Origin: Chryseobacterium defluvii
GTDB lineage: Bacteria > Bacteroidota > Bacteroidia > Flavobacteriales > Weeksellaceae
Assembly: GCF_003634775.1 (NCBI RefSeq)
Contig: NZ_RBXB01000003.1
Span: 372,001 to 436,000, forward strand
Direction of reading: 5' to 3'
DNA length: 64,000 bases
In this document: piece after piece, positions 8,799 through 16,689 of the stretch
Numbering within the stretch: the first letter of the stretch is position 1
Layout: each line of letters opens with the position of its first letter
Made by a program: the position numbers and the translations under genes
Notes under the pieces: generated by a model
The model's input: only the letters and a program-made list of their open reading frames with translations
Told to the model about the DNA's origin: nothing
Database searches by the model: none

Positions 8799-10226
8799 TT
8801 ACGTCAATAAATCCTGATTTTCGTTAAAGGTTTTCCATAACAGTTCTCCAAACAAGGTGTTCGCCCATGCGAACCATGCTCTGGTAAATTTCTTGTCATC
8901 GTCCTTATGGAAGGACTCATGCATGAAACCTGTACCCCCGTGGGTTTTCTGCAGGGTTTCTATGCACCATCGTATCTCGCTTTTATCTTTAGTGGTAAGG
9001 GCTTTCATAATGATACTCATGGGCCAGATCATATCAAGTCCGATGTGAGGTCCACCAATTCCTTCTGCCAGTTTGCCTTTGAAAAAGAACGGATTGTCTT
9101 TTGACCATACATATCTTCTGGTATTGAGATACACAGGATCATCCGGTTTTACAGCATCGAGATAAGGTAATCCCAGTAAACTCGGGCAGTTCGCATCATC
9201 CATCAGATTGTAGCTTCCGAATCCGTTGGTTTCAAAAGCATATATTTTTCCATATTCAGGGTGGTTGTAAATTCCGTATTTTTTGATGGCAGTCTCTACC
9301 TCATCGGCAAGATTATTCAACTGTTGAGCTAATGCTTTATCATTTTTTATCTGTGAAACCATTTCCGCAGCCTGACGTAAGCTTACTACTGCAAATAAAT
9401 TGGATGGGATGAGAAATGCATAAATAGTAGCGTCATCACTTGGACGGAACATCGAGTTGATAAGCCCAACCGGATTGGTAGGATAACCGTACCCTCCCAT
9501 CGGAATTCCGTCTGTAGCCCAAGATGTGGTACGTTCGAATTTATAAGGTCCTAAATTGGTTTTCCTTTGCTGTTCAATAAAAGTCTGTAAAGTAAGCTTA
9601 ATTCCCTGTAGCCATTTGCTGTCAAAAGGTTTTGTATCCCCGGTAGTTTTCCAGAAATGGTACGCCAGACGAATCGGGTAACACAATGAATCGATTTCCC
9701 ATTTTCTCTCGTGAGTCCCCGGTTTCATATCTGTATGGTCATGTTCTTTCCATTCGCTTACTTTATTTTCGTCGTTGTAAAAAGCGTTAGCATAAGGATC
9801 TTTCAGAATAAATTCTGTCTGCTTATGGATAACTCCGGAAATGAGCTTATGCAGTTTTTCGTCTTTTTTTGAAAACTGCAGATAAGGGAAAACCTGTGCT
9901 GAACTATCGCGGAGCCACATTGCGTCGATATCTCCTGTAATGACGTATGTATCCGGAGTACCATTGGTTTCTTTATAAAAAACAGTAGTATCTAATGTAT
10001 TGGGGAAACAGTTTTCAAATAGCCAGGCCAGTTCCTTATTTTTCACCTTCTTTTTGAAAGCCGCAATCGCATTTTCCACGGCTTCACTGGTAAAATGTCT
10101 TTTATCTTTAGGAACACGGACAATAGGAAATTCTTCTATGCTCAGGCTTTTGGCAAAAACATTCTGCGTAAATAATAATCCCACTCCCGCCAATGCGCTT
10201 GTTTTTATAAACTTTCTCCTTTCCAT
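8799..10226 (-). CDS. GH125 exo-alpha-1,6-mannosidase
   Basis: The 475-aa protein starts with MERRKFIKTSALAGVGLLF, a twin-arginine-like export signal ending near residue 26, so it is probably periplasmic. The motif GDIDAMWLRDSSAQ (98-111) is the hallmark of family 125, metal-independent alpha-1,6-mannosidases. Full family length is present, including WEIDSLCYPIRLAYHFW and a C-terminal ESFHKDD segment. In the context of GH92 and GH130 genes it would remove the alpha-1,6-linked mannose of the N-glycan core. It lies 29 bp downstream of the GH92 gene and is probably co-transcribed with it. Confidence 0.9.
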   Translation of the reverse strand: MERRKFIKTSALAGVGLLFTQNVFAKSLSIEEFPIVRVPKDKRHFTSEAVENAIAAFKKKVKNKELAWLFENCFPNTLDTTVFYKETNGTPDTYVITGDIDAMWLRDSSAQVFPYLQFSKKDEKLHKLISGVIHKQTEFILKDPYANAFYNDENKVSEWKEHDHTDMKPGTHERKWEIDSLCYPIRLAYHFWKTTGDTKPFDSKWLQGIKLTLQTFIEQQRKTNLGPYKFERTTSWATDGIPMGGYGYPTNPVGLINSMFRPSDDATIYAFLIPSNLFAVVSLRQAAEMVSQIKNDKALAQQLNNLADEVETAIKKYGIYNHPEYGKIYAFETNGFGSYNLMDDANCPSLLGLPYLDAVKPDDPVYLNTRRYVWSKDNPFFFKGKLAEGIGGPHIGLDMIWPMSIIMKALTTKDKSEIRWCIETLQKTHGGTGFMHESFHKDDDKKFTRAWFAWANTLFGELLWKTFNENQDLLT

Positions 10227-10255
10227 GATTCTTTTATTTCTTTGTTTTTTATTAA

Positions 10256-12487
10256 TTATTTTACAGGTTGGCTCCCCATTACAAATTTCAGTTCACCGCC
10301 CTTCATAATGTCACTGTGGTTAAGCTCCCAGCTTTTATGTTCTTTCCCGTTCAGGAACATTTTCTGAACATATATATTCTTATCGGATATTCTATCCGCA
10401 ATTACGGTGAAGGTTTTTCCGTTTTCCAGCTGTAAAGATGCTTTCGGAAATTGTGGCGCTCCAATTGCATAAACAGGTTTCCCCGGTGTTACCGGATAGA
10501 ATCCTAACGAAGAGAAAATATACCATGCCGACATCTGTCCGCAGTCTTCGTTGTTTACAATCCCATCTGGTTTTGCAGCATACATATTGTCACGGATATA
10601 TTTTACCATTTTCTGGGTTTTGTAAGGTGATCCTGCATAGTTGTACAGGTAAGGAACATGATGTCCCGGTTCATCACCAAATCCTAAAGACCCGATGAAT
10701 CCTGAAATATCAACGTGCTGTTCGCCTTCCATTTTAAGCTCTTCGGTAAATGTTTTGTCCAGCTTTTCTTCAAATCCTTTCTTTCCCCCGTACAAACTGA
10801 TCATTTCATCAATCTGATGAGGAACAAAAAAGTCATACGCCCAGATATTTCCTGAAACCCAGTGTGGTTGAAGCTTTTTCCAGTCGTTCAGGACAAAATC
10901 AGGGATGAAATCTCCGTTTTTCTTTCTTGGCCAGAAATGGTTATTCTGCTTGTTGAATGTATTAAGGAAATTCATTGAACGCTTTTTATATACTTCTGCA
11001 TCTTCTTTTTTACCAAGCTTTTCTGCAAGCTGCTGAATACACCAGTCATCATAAGCATATTCCAGTGTTGCAGACACAGAAGCTCCGTTTTCCGATGGAG
11101 TATACCCCAGTTTGATATAATCGTTGAGGCCACCACCACCATCACTGCTACTCATTTTATCCGTTAAAGAAGCATCTTTCATGGCTGCGAATGCTTTTTC
11201 GGGATCAATTCCCGGCACTCCTTTGGAAATAGCATCCCAAATTACGGAAGCACTGTGGTATCCAAGCATGCAGAAATTATCATAACCACATAGTTCCCAA
11301 ATCGGCATGTGGTCCTTTCTGTCTGTATATCTGCTAATCAGAGAATTGGCAAATTCTTTCGTATGTTTCTGATCCATAATGGTAAGTAACGGATGTGTTG
11401 CACGGAACCCGTCCCAGTACGAATAGGTGCTGTAATTGGTAAACCATTTGGTATTCATATTTTCCTGAGCGGCTACATAATCTCCGTTCACGTCCATATA
11501 AAGATTGGGGGCAATGAACGTATGATAAACCCCTGTATAGAAAATTTTTCTCTGCTCATCCGTACCTCCTGTTATCTGGAATCTGTTTATCAGGGCTCTC
11601 CATGTATTTTGTGCTGCTTCTTTAGCTTTTGCAAAATCTACATTTTGGGCTTCAGCATCAAAGTTTTCCTGTGCTCCTTCTGTGCTTACAGGAGATAGAG
11701 ATACTTTCACCTCAACACTTTCATTCTGCTGGGTAGAGAATCGTACAAAAGCTTTTGCATCTTTGGCTAAAGCAAATTTTTCATTGTTTTTTATTTTTCC
11801 TTCAGAATATACTCCGTAAGATGTAAAAGGTTTTGAAAATTCCATCACGAAGTAAGAGAATCTTTTTCCTCCCCAGCCATTGCTGTAGCAATATCCTTTA
11901 ATTTTATTATTGCCTTCTATGCTTACAAGTGTATGATAAATATTCCCGAAGATTTTGTTGGTAGGATCGATAATGATATTGGATTCCTCACTTTTAGGAA
12001 ATGTATATTTATGAAACCCTACTCTTGGAGAAGCTGTTAATTCAGCTTTGATTCCATAACTGTCCAGCACCACGGAATAATATCCCGGAGACGCTGTTTC
12101 TCTTTCATGACTGAATTTGGAACGATATCCTGTTTCCGGATTTTCTTCTGAGCCGGGAACCATTTTTATTTCTCCCACCGTAGGCATTACCAGAATATCT
12201 CCAAGATCTGCCCAACCTGTTCCGCTGAGATGGTTATGGCTGAATCCCATAATAGTCTTACTGCTGTAATGATACCCGGAACACCAGTCCCAATCTCCGC
12301 TTTTGGTATTTTGATCCGGGCTTAGCTGTATCATTCCGAATGGTGTTGTGGCTCCGGGAAAAGTATGACCGTGCCCTCCCGTTCCTATGAACGGGTCTAC
12401 CCAGGAAAGAACATCATTTTTCCGTTGCTGGGCATTTCCATTGCAAATGAATACAGTAAGTAAAAAAATAAGCAGTTCTTTTTTCAT
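10256..12487 (-). CDS. GH92 alpha-mannosidase (periplasmic)
   Basis: The 743-aa protein has a signal peptide (MKKELLIFLLTVFICNGNAQ) and the GH92 N-terminal motif VDPFIGTGGHGHTFPGA. The C-terminal catalytic block NNEDCGQMSAWY begins at residue 645, with E647 the expected general acid. Family 92 members are inverting, calcium-dependent exo-alpha-mannosidases acting on N-glycan branches. Length matches the family. The gene lies between GH125 and GH130 and has a 127-bp upstream gap that holds two copies of a 13-bp direct repeat (12548-12560 and 12581-12593), so it may have its own regulated promoter. Linkage preference cannot be fixed from sequence alone. Confidence 0.93.
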   Translation of the reverse strand: MKKELLIFLLTVFICNGNAQQRKNDVLSWVDPFIGTGGHGHTFPGATTPFGMIQLSPDQNTKSGDWDWCSGYHYSSKTIMGFSHNHLSGTGWADLGDILVMPTVGEIKMVPGSEENPETGYRSKFSHERETASPGYYSVVLDSYGIKAELTASPRVGFHKYTFPKSEESNIIIDPTNKIFGNIYHTLVSIEGNNKIKGYCYSNGWGGKRFSYFVMEFSKPFTSYGVYSEGKIKNNEKFALAKDAKAFVRFSTQQNESVEVKVSLSPVSTEGAQENFDAEAQNVDFAKAKEAAQNTWRALINRFQITGGTDEQRKIFYTGVYHTFIAPNLYMDVNGDYVAAQENMNTKWFTNYSTYSYWDGFRATHPLLTIMDQKHTKEFANSLISRYTDRKDHMPIWELCGYDNFCMLGYHSASVIWDAISKGVPGIDPEKAFAAMKDASLTDKMSSSDGGGGLNDYIKLGYTPSENGASVSATLEYAYDDWCIQQLAEKLGKKEDAEVYKKRSMNFLNTFNKQNNHFWPRKKNGDFIPDFVLNDWKKLQPHWVSGNIWAYDFFVPHQIDEMISLYGGKKGFEEKLDKTFTEELKMEGEQHVDISGFIGSLGFGDEPGHHVPYLYNYAGSPYKTQKMVKYIRDNMYAAKPDGIVNNEDCGQMSAWYIFSSLGFYPVTPGKPVYAIGAPQFPKASLQLENGKTFTVIADRISDKNIYVQKMFLNGKEHKSWELNHSDIMKGGELKFVMGSQPVK

Positions 12488-12547
12488 AATAAAGGATTTC
12501 TCAAAATGTCCCTCAAGATAGGAGTTTACTTAAAAATATGAAAACCA

Positions 12548-12593
12548 TCACGATGATTTTAAATAGTGGGAAAATAAAATTCACGATGATTTT
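12548..12593. repeat. Two 13-bp direct repeats upstream of the GH92 gene
   Basis: TCACGATGATTTT occurs at 12548-12560 and 12581-12593, 33 bp apart (about three helical turns), in the gap before the GH92 gene on the minus strand. Direct repeats at this phasing are typical for AraC-type activator sites. I did not find the repeat upstream of susC. Confidence 0.5.
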
Positions 12594-12614
12594 CATACCG
12601 TTTTAAATCATTTT

Positions 12615-13586
12615 TTAAATTGAATTCTTTTTCATAAAATCTATAATCTCTGAAATATATCCGAAGGCAATAGAAACCACGGTATCTGCCGCCCCATAAT
12701 ATACTGTGACTTTATCCCCCTCAGTAATTGCCGCACATGGAAAAATAACATTGGGAATGTCTCCTGTAAGTTCATATAGTTCTGCCGGAGCCAACAGATA
12801 GGGTTTTGTACGGTATAATACCTTTGAAGGGTCTTCAAGATCGAGCAATGCAGCTCCCATCGAATACCGGAACCCTCTGCAGGTATTGATTACCCCATGG
12901 TAAAAAAGAAGCCATCCTTCTTTTGTTTTTATAGGAACAGGCCCCGCTCCAATTTTCGTACATTGCCAAGCGCTGTCTTCAAATGGAGTCACTTTCATTA
13001 CACAACGGTGTTCTCCCCAGTATTTCATATCCGGGCTATAGCTGATGTAAATATCTCCGAAAGGCGTATGTCCGTTATCACTTGGCCTGCTTAGCATGGC
13101 ATATTTTCCGTCAATTTTTTCCGGGAAAAGGACCCCGTTTCTGTTGTAAGGCAAAAATGCATTTTCACACTGAAAAAATTCTTTGAAATCAAAGGTATAT
13201 CCGATGCCTATCGTAGGACCATTATATCCGTTACACCAGGTAATCCAGTAGCGGTCTTCAATAAAGGTAACACGAGGATCATATTTGTAATCAGATTCGA
13301 TCATTTCTGTATTTCCGGCCTGCATTTCTATAGGATCATGATTGATCGCCCAATTGATGCCATCCTTGCTGAAACCCGCATAAATATTCATCTGCACCGC
13401 TTTATTGTCACAACGGAACACTCCTGCAAACCCATCCTCAAAAGGCACTACTGCACTGTTGAAAATACTATTGGATGTCGGGATCGCATATCTGTTTATG
13501 ATTGGATTTTCAGAGAAGCGCCACATAATATCACGGCAATCTTTCGGGCGATCCTCCCAAGGGATCATTACTGATTGAGATGTCAT
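12615..13586 (-). CDS. GH130 mannoside phosphorylase, probably Man-beta-1,4-GlcNAc phosphorylase
   Basis: This 323-aa protein has no signal peptide and the five-bladed propeller pattern of GH130: [38 protein letters not shown], and [20 protein letters not shown], where phosphate-binding residues cluster. GH130 enzymes phosphorolyse beta-mannosides. Members within N-glycan loci of gut Bacteroides act on Man-beta-1,4-GlcNAc, releasing mannose-1-phosphate and GlcNAc. The same context here (GH18, GH92, GH125, SusCD) supports that specificity by inference. It sits 40 bp downstream of the MFS transporter gene, consistent with import of the disaccharide and cytoplasmic phosphorolysis. Confidence 0.88.
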   Translation of the reverse strand: MTSQSVMIPWEDRPKDCRDIMWRFSENPIINRYAIPTSNSIFNSAVVPFEDGFAGVFRCDNKAVQMNIYAGFSKDGINWAINHDPIEMQAGNTEMIESDYKYDPRVTFIEDRYWITWCNGYNGPTIGIGYTFDFKEFFQCENAFLPYNRNGVLFPEKIDGKYAMLSRPSDNGHTPFGDIYISYSPDMKYWGEHRCVMKVTPFEDSAWQCTKIGAGPVPIKTKEGWLLFYHGVINTCRGFRYSMGAALLDLEDPSKVLYRTKPYLLAPAELYELTGDIPNVIFPCAAITEGDKVTVYYGAADTVVSIAFGYISEIIDFMKKNSI

Positions 13587-13626
13587 AAAGTATTTTTACT
13601 TTTTATTTAAGTTATTTGTGATTAGG

Positions 13627-14916
13627 TTATTGTTCTTTTTGTTGTTCTGGATATGGAAAAGGAACCAACCATGTAATGATAAATGCAGGAACCGTAGCGA
13701 TCAGAACCCAGATGAAGAATATTTTATATCCTACCCAATCGCTGATCATTCCGCTAAACATTCCGGGGATCATCACGCCCAGGTTCATAATGCCCGTTGC
13801 AAATGCATAATGCGCAGTTTTATGTTTTCCGGGAGCAATTTGCTGCATCATGTAGAGGATCAAGCCAACAAAGCCAAATCCGTAGCCAAAATATTCTATT
13901 ATAACGGCAATGCTTACGGGTAACAGGCTTACCGGTTGATAATAAGCCAGTAATGCATACACCACAAAAGGAATATTAAATGCGGCACACAACCATATCA
14001 ATGATCTTTTTAATCCTCGGGCAGAGATGAAATAACCTGCCAACACAGATCCTAAAATAAATGCACCCGAACCGTAAGTTCCATAGATCAACCCGATATC
14101 GGATGTAGATAATCCTAAACCTCCTGAAGATCTTGGTGCCTTAAAAAAAAGCGGTGCAATTTTAATGGCAAATCCTTCTGCAAAACGGTATAGAATAATA
14201 AATAATACAGACCCTATAATATTCCGTTTTGTAAAAAAAGAGGTAATGACCTCCAACAGTTCTTTTCGGACATTTCCTGCAGTTTTCCTGGAGGTTTGCT
14301 CTCCCTTATTTTCTTTCGGCAAGATGAAATAATGATAAGCCGCCAACGCAAAAAATAAAAGAGCATAGACTCCCATGATCATCATCCAGGCATGGGTCAC
14401 TCCTTCTGTTTTTTCCAATACTCCTGCGAAATAAACCAAGATCCCGCTGCTGATAATTTTAGCCAGATTGTAAAAAGCACCCTGCCAGCCAATGTACTGT
14501 GCCTGTTCTTTGTTTGTCAAAAAATTAATATAGGTTCCATCTGCAGCAATATCATGGGTTGCTCCACAGAATGCTACAACGGCAAAGAGGGCAATGCTGT
14601 ATCTGAAAAAACCAGGCAACGGCAGGCTCAATGCAATCAAAGCAAACAGAATTCCTATTGCAAATTGAGTAAAAACAACAAAGAATTTTTTTGTTTTATA
14701 GATCTCCAGAAAAGGGCTCCAAAGAGGTTTCAATGTCCAGGAAAATAAAATAAGCGCCGTCCAGAAAGCGATCTTAGAATCCGAAATCCCCATGTCTTTG
14801 TACATGATGCCAGAGACCGCATTTACTGTCACAAAGGGCATCCCCATTGCGAAATACAATGTTGAAATCCATAAGATCGGTTTTATTCGGGAAGTTCCGG
14901 GGCTATTTTTTTCCAT
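13627..14916 (-). CDS. MFS transporter, AmpG-like, probably importing N-glycan core disaccharide
   Basis: The 429-aa protein contains about 12 hydrophobic segments in the arrangement of a major facilitator, with a central charged loop (KENKGEQTSRKTAGNVRKE, near residues 195-215). The first half (YFAMGMPFVTVNAVSGIMYK, then WTLKPLWSPFLE) resembles AmpG-type muropeptide or sugar permeases. Known N-glycan loci of Bacteroides pair a GH130 phosphorylase with an inner-membrane transporter, and the same pairing is seen here with a 40-bp gap. I infer uptake of Man-GlcNAc or a related product from periplasm to cytoplasm. The substrate is not shown by sequence. Confidence 0.82.
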   Translation of the reverse strand: MEKNSPGTSRIKPILWISTLYFAMGMPFVTVNAVSGIMYKDMGISDSKIAFWTALILFSWTLKPLWSPFLEIYKTKKFFVVFTQFAIGILFALIALSLPLPGFFRYSIALFAVVAFCGATHDIAADGTYINFLTNKEQAQYIGWQGAFYNLAKIISSGILVYFAGVLEKTEGVTHAWMMIMGVYALLFFALAAYHYFILPKENKGEQTSRKTAGNVRKELLEVITSFFTKRNIIGSVLFIILYRFAEGFAIKIAPLFFKAPRSSGGLGLSTSDIGLIYGTYGSGAFILGSVLAGYFISARGLKRSLIWLCAAFNIPFVVYALLAYYQPVSLLPVSIAVIIEYFGYGFGFVGLILYMMQQIAPGKHKTAHYAFATGIMNLGVMIPGMFSGMISDWVGYKIFFIWVLIATVPAFIITWLVPFPYPEQQKEQ

Positions 14917-14947
14917 ACATATAAAACACTATGCAAGTTAAAAGAAA

Positions 14948-15010
14948 AGAGGAAGTCTCAAAGAGTAAGATTATATTAGATATTGTGAATTGAGTTTTGA
15001 GACAACCTCT
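14948..15010 (-). terminator. Intercistronic hairpin below susD (possible attenuating terminator)
   Basis: Arms 14948-14962 and 14996-15010 can pair as AGAGG..GTCTCAAA with TTTGAGAC..CCTCT, 13 pairs around a 2x2 mismatch with a loop of about 33 nt. On the minus strand the hairpin is followed by TTTTCTTTT. It lies between the susD-like gene and the MFS gene, so it could let the outer-membrane pair be expressed more strongly than the enzymes downstream. Confidence 0.5.
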
Positions 15011-15046
15011 CTCTTTTTTAATTTATTTGATCTGATTTGGTTAATA

Positions 15047-16678
15047 TTATATTTTCTTATCCCACCATAATTTTGTGGCTCCGGTATCCGGCCCGCCAAG
15101 ATATTGTACTGCCTGAGGATAATTCAATGTATTATTTCGATATTTGGACGGAATAGGAACTCTTCTGATCATTACATCAGTACTTATAGTACCCTGGCTG
15201 TCATTCAGAATGTTTTTAAAGATAACAGGATACCCTGTTCTTCTTTGCTCAGCCCACGCCTCAGCTCCGTCCGGATAAATGGCAATCCACTTTTGAGTCA
15301 TGATTCTTTCCAGTTTTCTTTCGAAAGTATCTCCGGCATTCCATTTGATCGTAATCGTACTTAGCATTGGATTTCCTGCCAGGATGTTATTGGCCGAATT
15401 TTTAGGATCAATATAAGGTGCTTCTGTGGAGGTAGCATCTGCAATATAAGCAGCATATCCTGAACTTTTTCCCCATTCTGCAAATGACATTTCTATCCCT
15501 TTGTTATAATTGACTTCTGCATCCCCTGCTCCGGCGTAACCTCTTATAGCAGCTTCGGCTTTCAAAAACCATGCTTCTGCTGCTGTAAAGATTTTATTTT
15601 TTCCGTTGCTTGCTGAAAAATAGTCTCCTGTTGCCGCTGCTGCGATGGGTTGAGAGAAATCTCCATACCGGTCTTTACTTCCTCCAAGATCCACACCCAG
15701 TCTTACTCCAATGTACTGACCTGAAGCGGCAGGATCTGTAGCAGGTTTAGCATACGCCGAAATTCTAGGATCATGGAATCCGTTCATAAAAGCCATTAAA
15801 GGCGCTCCGATTTTACAATCTCCCCATGAATAAATGATATCATTCAACGGAGAAGCTCCGCCATAGCTTACCAATGCATTTTCTGAATTGTCATCGATTA
15901 AACCTACCGGAGAAGATAACGCTTCTTCGGCATATTGTTTAGATTTTACCGGATCTGCATAGCTCAATCTCATAGCCAGCCTCAACTTAAGCGAATTGGC
16001 TAATTTTGCCCAATTGGCCGTATTTCCTGAAAATACCACATCGGATTTTTGGATCACGGTTTTATCTTCAATACTTGGAGTTCCGGAAAATGCCTGAATC
16101 GCTTTATTAAGATCCGTAACAAAGTAGTTGTAAGCATCCTGCTGGGAATCAAAATCCGTGATCCCGTTGGCACTTGGAGACTCGAATTTACTATAAATTA
16201 CGGGTCCATGAGCATCTGAAACTTTTTGAGCGGCAATTACTCTTAATATCATCAGAATAGCTTTGGATTGGGAAAAGTCTACTCCCGGATATTTTTCCGC
16301 CGATTCCCTGAAGAAGTTCTTATATTGTTGGTTAACATCCTCTAGCTGATTCATCATGATCCTTTCATTCCAGCCGTCCATCATAAAGTAAGTAGTATTG
16401 TTCTTCCCTCCATTATAGGGAGTAGCTGTACTGAATAAGCCACTGTACATATCCGCATTAAGGTTGGTCTGCAGCTGATAGATCCAGTTGGTAGGATTCT
16501 GAATGTTTTTCTGCATTTGTTTTAGCGGATTGGTCAACACCACAAAATCAGCCAGTAACTGTTCATTGGTGACGCCGCTATATTGTGAGTTGATGTTTTC
16601 AAAATCATCGGTGCAACTGCCTGAAAATAATGCAGCCACAAGACTCAAAATAATAATCTTAGAATTTATTTTTTTCAT
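15047..16678 (-). CDS. SusD/RagB-like outer-membrane glycan-binding lipoprotein
   Basis: The 543-aa protein begins with a lipoprotein signal (MKKINSKIIILSLVAALFSGSC, Cys22 the lipidated residue). It has the SusD_2-type layout: an N-terminal TPR-like helical part (LADFVVLTNPLKQMQKNIQN, YQLQTNLNADMYSGLF), KLANSLKLRLAMRLSY, and a C-terminal region EAWFLKAEAAIRGYAG with IYPDGAEAWAEQRRTGYP. SusD proteins cap the SusC channel and bind oligosaccharide at the cell surface. The gene starts 11 bp after the SusC-like gene, the standard pair arrangement. A hairpin follows its stop codon. Confidence 0.94.
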   Translation of the reverse strand: MKKINSKIIILSLVAALFSGSCTDDFENINSQYSGVTNEQLLADFVVLTNPLKQMQKNIQNPTNWIYQLQTNLNADMYSGLFSTATPYNGGKNNTTYFMMDGWNERIMMNQLEDVNQQYKNFFRESAEKYPGVDFSQSKAILMILRVIAAQKVSDAHGPVIYSKFESPSANGITDFDSQQDAYNYFVTDLNKAIQAFSGTPSIEDKTVIQKSDVVFSGNTANWAKLANSLKLRLAMRLSYADPVKSKQYAEEALSSPVGLIDDNSENALVSYGGASPLNDIIYSWGDCKIGAPLMAFMNGFHDPRISAYAKPATDPAASGQYIGVRLGVDLGGSKDRYGDFSQPIAAAATGDYFSASNGKNKIFTAAEAWFLKAEAAIRGYAGAGDAEVNYNKGIEMSFAEWGKSSGYAAYIADATSTEAPYIDPKNSANNILAGNPMLSTITIKWNAGDTFERKLERIMTQKWIAIYPDGAEAWAEQRRTGYPVIFKNILNDSQGTISTDVMIRRVPIPSKYRNNTLNYPQAVQYLGGPDTGATKLWWDKKI

Positions 16679-16689
16679 ATCTCAGGTAA

